Assembly (NCBI GenBank): GCA_032718475.1 | Contig: JAUCBJ010005609.1 | Span: forward strand, 22,055-86,054 | DNA from: Nemertoderma westbladi | Lineage: Eukaryota; Xenacoelomorpha; Nemertodermatida; Nemertodermatidae | Length of the DNA: 64,000 nt | Direction: 5' to 3' | In this document: positions 51,830 through 63,000 of the stretch, in pieces | Numbering within the stretch: position 1 is the stretch's first letter | Layout of the letters: each line of letters begins with the position of its first letter | Made by a program: the position numbers and the translations under genes | Notes under the pieces: generated by a model | What the model saw: the letters and a program-made list of their open reading frames with translations, nothing else | Databases searched by the model: none | Told to the model about the DNA's origin: nothing

Positions 51830-52050
51830 TATCAAGTCAAGTCAAGTTTGTCAAGTCAAGTGATGTCAAGTCAGTATGTCAAGTCGTATGGCGCCAAGTC
51901 AAACTACTATCAAGTCACGTGATGTCAATCAAGGCATTAATTATGAAGTGATGTCGAGTCCAATGATGTCAAGTCAAGTGTCATAAAACCAAGTGATATC
52001 AAGTCAAATAATTTAAATTGATAAAAAGTGTTGTAAAGTCAAGTGAAGTC
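51830..52050 (+). repeat. Degenerate TCAAG / TGATGTCAAGTCA repeats
   Basis: There are many imperfect repeats of AAGTCAAGTGATGTCAAGTC type. It is low complexity with no coding potential. Confidence 0.75.
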
Positions 52051-52391
52051 ATATACCACCATGATAAATGACCATGATGTCTGTCACGGTTTTCTAATTA
52101 TTGAAATGGCTTCCGTCAATTTGTTTCACCCACTGCATCGTACCCATCTTGTGAAATTCCACCATAAGAGGCAGGCAAAGAATCGCAAGTTTTCTTTGTT
52201 TTAGCTTTTCCAAGGCTCGTCATTGTTAAAATTGATTTCTAATATTAAGGGGACCATTATCTGATATTCATGATTCTGTATATAAAACAAGATTTTTCAC
52301 AATTTCTCAATTTTGACATTTTCCACTGTCAATTTTTTTATTTTTGTCCAAAAAGTTTGAGTCTACTCTATATTTAGCATCTCTAAATATA

Positions 52392-52745
52392 TATATATAG
52401 CTGCAAACTCAAAATATTATAAGTAAAAAATGTCAAACTGAAAAATGTTGTGTTTGGTTTGATAATTCTGAAGGTATACGGGTTTTCGATGTCGCTGAAC
52501 AGGATGACACTAGTTATAAATATTTCTGGTATGTGCATGTGCAAATCCCATTTTGGTGCCATTCAAGTGCCCCAAAACGAAAACTACAAGTAGCACAAAA
52601 TTATAAAGTGTTAAATTTTAACTTTGGTTATAAATATCTATACTGGTTTTCAAAGTCGCTGATTACTACGATATAACTCGTAAAAAATCATTCGTGCTAA
52701 CGCAACTATCATTTTTGCTGCTTGTCTGGTGGGACGGATAAATAC
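52392..52745 (+). repeat. Dispersed repeat pair, copy 1
   Basis: It matches 54,716-55,085 in the same orientation (AGCTGCAAACTCAAAATATT; GATAATTCTGAAGGTATACG; TGCTTGTCTGGTGGGACG). Each copy is itself made of two diverged halves built on GG.TT..TAATTCTGAAG, GTCGCTGAT and GGTGC..TCTGGTG. Confidence 0.75.
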
Positions 52746-52771
52746 GGATACTAGAAATATCCCAGGTATCG

Positions 52772-52969
52772 AAAGTATTAATTGCTATTGGTAAAGGTAA
52801 AATAGGAGTCCATAAGGGAAAAACATTTTCCGATATTGATATTGAATTAAGTGATGTTTTATCAGATGATGGTTATCAGATGACACGTTATGCCTTTCTG
52901 ACTGAAAATTCTGAAATTGACTTTCTCACATTGCGAAGTTCTATTTATCCTTCGCAGCTAATTAATTAG
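52772..52969 (+). other. Unassigned open segment of 65 codons
   Basis: This frame has no ATG near its start but reads with balanced composition (for example KIGVHKGKTFSDIDIELSD and RYAFLTENSEIDF) to a stop at 52,967. It lies just after a dispersed repeat. It could be an exon or a fragment of a decayed element; I do not recognise it. Confidence 0.25.
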
Positions 52970-53189
52970 CCATAGCCATTCCTGGCAAATCTGAAATACG
53001 AATAAGGCTAAATATTAGGCTGATTAAGAGAACAAGAGTTCGTGCTCTTCTATTTAATTTATAGAATTACTATTTATTGTATTTTAGGTGGTAGCAGCAG
53101 CGGGGGACTGATACCTCCAGGTAAATTATAAATATCACGCGTAATTATATCCGTAGCTGTTCCCATAGTTGGTAGGTGCTAAAATGCAC

Positions 53190-53785
53190 AACGAGCAACA
53201 ATGACCAACAGCGAGCAACAATGAGCAACAATGAGCAGCAATGAGCAATAACAAGCAATAATAAAGTACAAGAACGAGCAACAATGAGCAACAACGAACA
53301 ACTACGAGCAACAATGAGCAATAACAAGCAATAATAAAGTACAAGAACGAACAACAATGAGCAACAACGAGCAACAAGAAGCAATAATAAAGTACAAGAA
53401 CGAGCAACAATGAGCAACAACGAACAACAATGAGCAACAACGAACAACAATGAGCAACTACGAGCAACAATGAGCAATAACAAGCAATAATAAAGTACAA
53501 GAACGAGCAACAATGAGCAACAACGAACAACAATGAGCAACAACGAACAACAATGAGCAACAACGAGCAACAATGAGCAATAACAAGCAATAATAAAGTA
53601 CAAGAACGAGCAACAATGAGCAACAACGAACAACTACGAGCAACAATGAGCAACAACAAGCAATAATAAAGTACAAGAACGAGCAACAATGAGCAACAAT
53701 GAGCAACAACGAACAACAACGAGCAACAATGAGCAATAACAAGCAATAATAAAGTACAAGAACGAGCAACAATGAGCAACGTAAT
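53190..53785. repeat. GAGCAACAAY minisatellite with a higher-order unit
   Basis: Runs of GAGCAACAATGAGCAACAAC are interrupted about every 55-110 bp by a constant block, AAGCAATAATAAAGTACAAG, which appears seven times. Long minus-strand frames through it (Cys/Leu-rich) follow from the repeat and are not genes. Confidence 0.9.
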
Positions 53786-53800
53786 GCAATGTAATGATAT

Positions 53801-54245
53801 AATGAGTTAAGTGCCGTTATATAGCCCGTTGGAATATCGTTATATAGCCAGTAGGAAAGTCGTTATATAATGAGTTAAATGCCGTTATATAGTCCGTTGG
53901 AATATCGTTATATAGCCAGTAAGGAAAGTCGTTTTATAATGAGTTACGTGCCGTTATATAGTCCGTTGGAATATCGTTATATAGCCAGTAGGAAAGTCGT
54001 TTTATAATGAGTTACGTGCCGTTATATAGTCCGTTGGAATATCGTTATATAGCCAGTAGGAAAGTCGTTATATAATGAGTTAAGTGCCGTTATATAGTCC
54101 GTTGGAATATCGTTATATAGCCAGTAGAAAAGTCGTTATATAATGAGTTAAGTGCCGTTATATAGTCCGTTGGAATATCGTTATATAGCCAGTAGAAAAG
54201 TCGTTATATAATGAGTTAAGTGCCGTTATATAGTCCATTGGAAAA
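53801..54245. repeat. 68-bp tandem repeat, about 6.5 copies
   Basis: The unit starts AATGAGTTAAGTGCC and is built of three sub-units that each contain CGTTATATA (followed by GTCCGTTGG, GCCAGTAGG or ATGAGTT). It follows the GAGCAACAAY array directly. Confidence 0.9.
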
Positions 54246-54715
54246 TCGTGTTTCATATTAATTGGATCACAAGGGCGTTTATTTTTGGTAAAATAGTTGC
54301 CTGTCAGATTATTTTTGAGTATAATGGTAATAACAATAATATATTACTAACTACTACACTATAACAATTAGATGTTGAGACTCTAGTACAACTGGGCCCG
54401 GATATTTCCATTCATACAGTATAGTGCAACCCTTGTCTTTCTGTTTTGAAACACTTAACTTGTTTTTCAGTAATCGAGATTATATAATTAGTTAAAATTG
54501 TAATTAAATATTTCTTATATATTCGGCGAACTCCTGATAAGTGTGTGGGTGGAGGGTCACATTAACAACGCGACTCATATCACCGCCTGCCGTTTTTCCA
54601 TTCATCGCATTATGTGCTGTATTTCCCGTACATACATTCGCCTCATTGCTTGATATATGCAAAAGCGTAAAATAAAATATAAAAAAGCGTTAAAAGATTA
54701 TACTACACTACTACT

Positions 54716-55085
54716 CTATATACTAATAGCTGCAAACTCAAAATATTATAAGTAAAAAAATGTCAAACTAAAAAATGTTGTGTTTGGTTTGATAATTCTG
54801 AAGGTATACGGATTTTCGATGTCGCTGATCACGATGAAACTAGTTACAAATATTTCTGGTAAAGCAAACCCATTTTTCGTGCCATTCTGGTGCCCCAGAA
54901 CGAAAAGTACAAATAGCACAAAATTATAAACTGTTTAATTTTGCCTTGGGTTTGGTAATTCTGAAGCTGTACCGATTTTCAAGGTCGCTGATCACGATAC
55001 AACTCGTTAATAATAATTTGTGGTAACGCAACAATCATTTTTGGTGCTTGTCTGGTGGGACGAAAAATACAAGTTAGCGTAAAAT
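54716..55085 (+). repeat. Dispersed repeat pair, copy 2
   Basis: This is the second copy, about 2.3 kb from the first, with the same two-half structure. Confidence 0.75.
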
Positions 55086-57040
55086 TTAAAACGCCAAAAT
55101 TCGATTTCTTCGAAATTTTGGTTGGATACTGTAATAACGATATTTTTGAGTGTCATGTTCGTGATCAGCATCCCAAAAAACCTATATGGTCATCAAATTA
55201 TTTGGTTTTATTAAGGATTAATAAATCTTGTTTGTAATGCAAAAAATTAATTCAAAATCGAAATACGGCCCTCGCACAGCACAATATATATGAGATCATA
55301 TGTATATGAGATCATCCACTGTGTTCATCCGTGGGAGTTAGTGTGGAGTCCAGTCCCCCTTGCCTTGTACGTAAAACAAGAGAAGGAAGCAAGAGAAAGA
55401 GTTCCCTTAATGTTGCCTCCAGTGCTTCATATTCACAGATAAATTTACATTACCCCGAATTATTATGAACCCGAATTTGTGGGGCAAAGGGCCTTCCTAT
55501 TTACATCAGAAATCAATATCGCCGTAGTCCGGCTGCCCCATCCATTGCATTAGCTACACTACTGTCTGGCCAGCAGACATATATTCGCCTTCAAGCTCGA
55601 TATATTGCCTTCTCTAACAATGGCATCGCCGTTCACTCCATGTAAACAATTAATGTTTCTACAACTCGTGTTATAAATTCCATGAGATAATTTTAATCAA
55701 TATTGATGGTGTCATTTGTTTGATGTTAGCACAACTACAGTATTACATGTTAGCAGAACTCTAGTCAATGATTTTTGAATGTTCAAGAAGAGGACGCTAA
55801 AGGGATACAAGATTTTTTTCCCTCACATTTCAGGTATTGCAAAGTGGCACTTGTGCTAACATTACAAAGAGTACATGGGGACCCAATCAAAACGTCGGAC
55901 ACATGTTCCTGATCAAATGTCATCGGATCAAATGTCATCCGATCTTCCGCCGCATAGAGGAGTCGATCGATTCGGATACAACCGACGTTAGACACGCCGA
56001 CTTTATTCCGTCTTTCATGTGAGTCGGAAGTCCTGTAAAACTTTCGTCGAAGGACGAGTTGAGTAACTTCCGCAGAAGAACCGCGGCCATCAGCAGAAGT
56101 TCGTTGGAAGCTTTCTCAGCCAAGGCAACTTCCGTTAAACAAATTAGTTTTGATTTTCCATCGATACCTTCGTATTGTTCCTCGGCTTTTTTTCTGAAAT
56201 CTTGATACATTCTGCGAAATTGTTGACCAGTTCCATCACTTTATTGTTTTGCCAAAAATGGTTGAAGTGTTCAAAATTCATTCGACAAGTATAGATTGTT
56301 TAATATATTAGGATTAATATTACCCATTTCATTAGCTAGCTTCGCCTCCCTGGGTCTGAATGTTCGACGATAACTCCTTGCGAGTCAATCTACATCAGGG
56401 AGAGTCTGCTCGGCAGTTGGTCTCATCGTTAGAGAATGGTATATATATAAGGTATAGGCTATAAGGTATAGACTCCGTTTGTAACCTATCCACAATTCTT
56501 GTTATTTTCGGCTTTCAGAAATGTTCCATAAACCAGAAAATATGCTACCACCTTTCATGTATACCAAAAGGAGATGTGGTACAGGAGTCCTTCAGGTGCA
56601 TTTAAATATATGGAGACTATAGTTTGAATGGGTGAGAGACCTTTCTGTTAGATCCTCCAACCTATAACGAAGGATATCATGAATCGTGATCTTCTCGTCA
56701 TCATTAAGTTTTGTATCAAGGTCATTGTCCTTTGGCAGGTTGGGCATTGTTGGCCGCTCATCCCTATAGTTTAGGAATAACAGCCCATGATGCCAGAACA
56801 TCTGGTTTTAAAGGTTTATACGGTGTATCATTCTGCGCAATATCAAATCCACTGGGTTGTCATCGGTGGGGCAGTGATACAACATTTCAAGATTAATGTT
56901 TGCTCAGATCTTACGCACTCTGTTCGCCATAAAATTGGGGAGCGTTTGTCCTCATTATGGAGTTATCCAAAGATGACGGTTGAATCCATCTAGCAATGTA
57001 TCTGCTTTATTTCCTGAATGGTATCCACTATAAAGATATA
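55086..57040. other. Stretch without a recognised gene
   Basis: A minus-strand frame at 55,935-56,210 (91 codons, with Ala/Leu/Glu-rich helix-like sequence) has no recognisable domain. ATCAAATGTCATC.GATC is repeated at 55,912-55,940. I would not call a gene here. Confidence 0.4.
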
Positions 57041-57044
57041 AGCT

Positions 57045-57225
57045 CGAACAGCGGCGGCAGGGGATGCGGCCTAGCCTGCGTTCTCGGGGAAGTTCGGAGG
57101 CGGCTGCAGTTCGCGCTCCTCCGCTCAAACTCCCTTTGTCTGCGTGGTGGCCGGCTACTGTGGAGGGCGCTGGGCTTTGGGGATGGTGCGGGTCTGAGGG
57201 GCAATGACCTCGCAAACCGATATTA
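57045..57225. other. GC-rich island in AT-rich DNA
   Basis: About 180 bp from AACAGCGGCGGCAGG to GGGGCAATGACC is strongly GC-rich, unlike both sides. A minus-strand frame of 92 codons (56,955-57,233) and a plus-strand one cross it, but neither is recognisable. It may be a fragment of an inserted element. Confidence 0.4.
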
Positions 57226-58140
57226 ATCCCCAATGCAGCATTTTTAATTGTATTGTTTATATTTTAAATTGTATTATTCTGATAGATGGGGGGAATTTGG
57301 TGCAGTTTTATATTTGTTTGATTAATTAATTATTATATATTATCATCCGTTTCAGTATATTAATTGGCTAACTGGTAAAATTGTTTTTCAGTCACAATTG
57401 CACCTCTATAATGTGAATGTGAGTGGTTCCTTAGTATAACTTACAAAACTGAACGCATACAAAAAATCAGCAATCAGCATCCATCGCATTGGATTGGGCT
57501 CTACTTTAGAATTAATTCTGAAGAAATTATATGTCCCGTATGCATACTGCGACATATGAGTAAAATACTTCATTAGAATTCGACTTGAGAATTATATAGA
57601 TTGAAGTTTTTAATTCCATATTAATTATTAAACTCTTTATAAATCTTTCACTGGTTTTTTTCTTAGATTTTATAACTTTTTAAATTACGAAGTGCAGTGG
57701 ACGGAGTGAATTAATATTCCTTACAGTTCCAACATAATAGAAACAAAGCGGACAAATGGCTACAAAACCATTAAAAACTGAACTTTCTCTAACATGGAGA
57801 GGCTTACTTGCTAAATTAATTATAATCTGATGAATATCAGAACTATATGTCACCGGATTTGTTCACGGCCTGTCTGTCCGCCTACCTGCACGCACACGAC
57901 TTTGCTTCTTCCACCTCCTTTAAATTTGGATAAAATCTAATCATATCTAACCAGCATTAGGTACAGGTTTTATAGTTTATGCTGGAAAAGGGTAGTTCAA
58001 AATCAACTCTTCTATATAATGTATTTTTCTAGCCTGTGATTAGTCAACAGATTGTGCATTGCGTCAATGCATTTGAGCTTTTAGTTCATGAACAAGCTCA
58101 TAGCTAGCTACTTATTTTTCTATTGTTTTTCAATAACAAA
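57226..58140. other. AT-rich stretch, nothing recognised
   Basis: No coding, repeat or structured signal stood out. Confidence 0.45.
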
Positions 58141-58149
58141 AAAGGACTT

Positions 58150-58690
58150 CACTAGCAAGAGCTATCATCAGCTGTGGTAATATTAATATGTGAGTAATTG
58201 AATCATCAGCTAAGTATGAATAGGATATAGTGACTGAAAAAACACAACTTTACTAAACTTCACAGTAAGTATCTATGTAAGGGTTGAGCGACTGGGAAAT
58301 GTTTCCAAATGTTAACAGATTTTAATTACCATATTTCTAGAAGAATTAACCTACATAAATGCTCAAATTCATTCAGCAGAACGGCACAGTAGGTAAATTA
58401 AAACTAATTTACTCTGGGTTGACTGAATCATGTATTTAATGTTTGCCAAAATTAAGTCATTAACCTCCTTCTCCTGAAAGGTTGTTAATTACAACAATTT
58501 TGGTTCCCGATACTCAACAGAAGTACTCTTTGTAACTAAAATTCATTCAGCTGTCCTGCCACTTACATAGCACAGTGAACCTTGTAGATATTCCCATTGG
58601 ATTCACTGGGAAGAGCTATCAGCTGTGGTAATATTGACTGGGATATAATGACTGAAAAAACACAACTTTACTAAACTTGGCAAGTAATGT
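58150..58690 (+). repeat. Internal duplication within dispersed repeat region
   Basis: AGAGCTATCA..GCTGTGGTAATATT followed by TGACTGAAAAAACACAACTT occurs at 58,160-58,260 and again at 58,612-58,680. Confidence 0.7.
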
Positions 58691-58985
58691 ACTTCTCTGC
58701 GGTTTGGTCCTATTCCATTAAATAGCATTCATTACTAGGCCCTCACTAATATTTTTTCATGAGCACACCAGTTGTTGTTTCTATTATTGAGTTTATTGCA
58801 ATTTTCGTGTTATGGGGCTATTTTTCGAAATAAAACAAGTTGAGATGTTTCAATTTAAACCGTAATTGTACCCATAGAAATATATTTTCTATGATTCGTG
58901 CAAAATTTCATCAAAATCGTTAGAGCCGTTTTTGCTCTAGGTCAGTAGCATTTTTTTCTTACAGTAATCAAGTCTTGCTAATTAC
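58290..58985 (+). repeat. Dispersed repeat, copy 3 (long form)
   Basis: This is homologous to 13,427-13,960, with an extra ~200-bp segment that contains the second half of the internal duplication. The 3' end (from about 58,850) matches 11,361-11,555. Confidence 0.75.
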
Positions 58986-59045
58986 CTCGGGATCTCGACT
59001 TATTACCTCGTAATCCCGACTTAGTAGTATCTCGGGATCCCAACT
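58983..59045 (+). repeat. Three imperfect ~22-bp CTCGGGATCCCGACTTA repeats
   Basis: CCTCGGGATCTCGACTTATT, CCTCGTAATCCCGACTTAGT and TCTCGGGATCCCAACTTAT follow each other directly. Confidence 0.75.
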
Positions 59046-60049
59046 TATGTAGAGAACAAAATTGGCTAGATGTCCCTTTAGGGGCTCCGTAACAATCCGA
59101 ATAGGAAATGAAGTCCAGATTGAATACATCGACCCGTTGGTTGTTGCAGACTATAACAAACCCGATTACCTCAATGCGCTAATGAACTTAATACTGACTG
59201 ACATTCAATCAATCAAACGAAGATTTTTATATTATCCATTTCTTCCAAATGAACTGAACTTTTAGGTTATATGAGTCTCTCATGTTATTTAACTACGTTA
59301 TTTGTAGCCTTTCAATAGTATTAATTAATTAAATTATTTATAATTTTTTGTAATTTTATATTAATTTAAACATATGAATAAATTATGTTCGCGCTTTTAG
59401 ACCTTTAGCAGTTTAACCCGCTAATTTTAGGTGTCTTCTAGTTTATAAATCGACTTTAGCCTATAACAAGTATTTGTTGCATATAAGATATAAAGTTACA
59501 TTAGCCAAAGCCAGCCTATGCGCGACCATTCACCCACGGTTAAGGGAGACTGGATTCGGAGGCTCTGGCCTTATTGCGGTGTAGACTTACTGTATTATTC
59601 GATTGCTCGTTACTATAATATCTCTGACAAATATTATTTACTTTCGGGAAATATTAACAGTTCCTTTAGGACGTGGCGCTCTAAGTATGTAAACAGAGTT
59701 ATGACTTACACTAAACACAACGGGATGGCTAATGATTTTCGTATAAAGCGCATTCTTTAGGAAATGCTTTGTTATCTGTCACACTCATGCACACTACCGC
59801 ACACTGCTGCACACTGATCTGCCGACCTTCACTAAATTTGATCATATATAAGGAGAATAACAACCGACACATGTAGGGATTATGAAATAGCATTCAATTC
59901 ACTCCAAAACCGCTATAATGTAAGTCGCAGTTGCTACAGGTAACCGGTCTCTCTAACCTTCAGTATATCAAGAAGATTGGGGTTTTATGATTATTTATCG
60001 ATATTCTCCAAATATAACAACATATCCATCAACTTCTAACAATTAATAA
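59046..60049 (+). other. Leader region before the second BEL-type ORF, with two unassigned short frames
   Basis: Frames of 67 codons (59,062-59,265) and 80 codons (59,518-59,760) have unbiased composition and many Tyr and Asn residues, but no recognisable domain. This is where the 5' LTR and leader of the downstream element might lie, though I cannot delimit an LTR here. Confidence 0.3.
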
Positions 60050-63000
60050 CCGACAGTAAATAGCAGTGCCGAACAACGCGAACAGGAGGCCGAACAACAT
60101 AGACGAGAGGCCGAACAACATAGACGAGAGGACGAACGGCAGGCCGAACAACGCAAACGAGAGGACGAACGGCAGGCCGAACAACATAAACGAGAGGCCG
60201 AACAACATAGACGAGAGGACGAACGGCAGGCCGAACAACGCAAACGAGAGGCCGAACAACGCAAACAGGAGGCCGAACAACGCGGACGAGAGGCCGAACG
60301 AGAGATCGAACAACGTAAATGGGAAGCAGAAATGCGTAAACAACACGCCGAGGCCCAAGCAATTCTCATCCACAAAAAGAATGCGGATATTGCAAAACTC
60401 GCGGAATACGAAGCCGCACTTATAGAACGAGATATTCAACTCTACGAGGACTGGGAAAGGGATATAGATCAGGAATATGAACCAATCCCGGTACCGGAAT
60501 TAGAAAAGTCATTTATACCGACAGCGGCGAAACTTCCGAAACCCGAGATCCCGCCTACCAAACAGTCTACGCTATCGGCACAAGCACCGGTGTTCCATCC
60601 ACCACCGGCTACGCTAAAGAATGAGGAACCTTATTTCCCATCCAACACCACGACAGCGAGTGTTCCCAAGTACGAGCCTGAAAGGGACTCGGAACGGGAC
60701 GCCACTCCTCGATCCAACAACCCGTTTACATCCACACCACAAACCCGTAGTCGCGTCATCATTAAAACTCCACCTACCATTGATCCATCGAGTATGGGAG
60801 AGAGTGCCAATAACTATAACCCTCCAAACCACTCCAGTTCGGACAACATCGGCATTATCCGGGCATTGGAAAACCGCCTCTCCATGCCCAAGATGGAGAT
60901 CCGCACCTTCGAAGGAGATCCCGTCGATTACCTCAGATTCAAGAAACGGTTCTTTGCGCAGATTGGATCAACGGACATAGCCGATGCACAGAAACTGGTA
61001 TATTTATCGCAATACCTGGGTGACAAACCACGCCGAATCATCGCTTGTTTTGAGGGAGGTTCTCATGAAGCATACTACGACGCATGGAAAACTCTAGACA
61101 AAAGATACGGAAATACCGGGACTATAATTAATAAAACTCTAGAGAAACTGATACAAGACGCGGGATCACTAGGGGACCCACAGAACCTCCAGGAATTTTC
61201 AGATTCCATGAAGGATGCCTACTACACTCTGAAACCCTTAAATAAGGAGGACCAGGTGAACAACATTCTAAACCTCCGACAGATCGCCCGGAAGTTCCCC
61301 GGATGGCTGCAAAGTAAGTGGGCCTATAAATGCGTAGATCTCCGGCACAGACATCCAGATCGAGATCCCAGCTTCCTCGAAATGTCGGCATTCCTGGACG
61401 ATATCTCCGAAGCCATGAATGACTCGATGTTCTCGAAACAGAGTCTCGCCAAGTTGGACGCAATGGAGAGCAATTACCAGAGCAGGGCACCCACTCCAAA
61501 CCCAAGATTCCGCCCTACTCCTGTGAGTGCGATGGCCATCAGTATGGCTGAGGACTCGGATGACGAGGATTACGAGGAACCGACCTTAGCAGAAGAATGG
61601 GCATGCTACCTAGCGAATTGGGCACCCGAAAGGGAAGGCACCACAGCCTCCCCTATATGTCTCTTCTGCGGAGAGAAACATAAGTTGGAATTCTGCGGAA
61701 AGTTCCAGTTTGCTGAACTCGTCCCACGCTTCGAGGCGATGATGAAACACCGAGGATGCTTCCGGTGTCTTGGAACAGGTCACTACGTTCGGGATTGCGA
61801 CCAAAGGTCGTGTTGTGCGGTTTGTAACGACCTACGTCATCACACGCTCCTCCACATCCCCGCGAACTTCGACTTCACTACCCTCCCCTTTCGGATCGAA
61901 GCCAAGCGAAGAGGAGAAACGAACCACGTTTCCAAAGGAACCCGGATTACCCAACGGAGAGAAACCAATCCGTTTAAAATCTCCACCGATAAACCACAAG
62001 TAACCAACATTTCAGCCACGATTAATCTTATAAATCGCCGCTACATGGTCTTCGCAAAGGTAATCCCGGTAAGGATTCAGGGAGTCGGCAAATCCCTGAC
62101 GACGCTCGCGTTCCTTGATAACGGGTCTGACGGAACCATCATCGACCGGGATTTCCTCGAGCAACTCGGCCTAGAATATGAACCTTGTAAACGGCCCATA
62201 CAAACCATCACCGATAACAGAGAGGTAGAGTCTGGGGAGGTGCAACTCCAAATGGAAGGAGTAATGAAGGGCTACGAGACGGTCAAGCTAACCATCAAGA
62301 ACGCCTTGGTACACACAGACCTCCGAGTGCGGTTCCGACAATCAGCCGAGTACGCCCCCCTCATACAATTGGACCGAGACGATGTAGATCTGAGGTGTCC
62401 GCAGTTGGACGTAAACCGCATCACCCTACTGATCGGACTTGATACACCGGAATTACACATACCTACCGGAGATGTCGCCCGATCCATAAAGAAAGATGAC
62501 GGCTTTTACGCTGAACGAACCATAATGGGATGGACCCTCTGCGGCATCAAGGAAGAAACTACTGACACCTATACATATCTTCCTAAATGTCAGAATAAAG
62601 AAAATGTAACATCCGTGGGATATTGCTCAGCTACAGACCTCGATGAGGATTTATTTCTCGAAACCGAGAGAACCCAGCGGGAGATGACCGGATGCTTTAA
62701 TGTGGAGACCCGAGAGTTTGCCGAGAAGGACGAGAATCCGTCCGAGGAAGATCAATATTGTACCAACATTTTTGATCAGGCCACGTTCAAAGACGGACAT
62801 TGGCGCGTGCCCATGCTTTGGTGGCTAATAAGGTTGTTGATGATAATAATGATGTTGATAACATTGACACCATTAATGGGAGAGCACGGACTAATCTGCC
62901 GTAATACCCGGATGGCGAACGCCTCAGTTGAGTCCCTCACTCCTAACCACCTACTGGGGAGACCCAAAACCCACGTTCTCCCGGAGACCATGTTCCCGGA

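Noticed and set aside
53135-53779. Cys/Leu-rich minus-strand frames of up to 214 codons
   Set aside because: They are read through the GAGCAACAAY minisatellite and have no signal other than the repeat.
55935-56210. Minus-strand 91-codon frame as a host exon
   Set aside because: There are no clear splice sites matched to other exons and no recognisable domain. The plus strand is equally open.
60029-60439. Minus-strand frames opposite the heptad repeat
   Set aside because: They are shadows of the 21-bp repeat. The plus-strand frame continues into a recognised gag domain.
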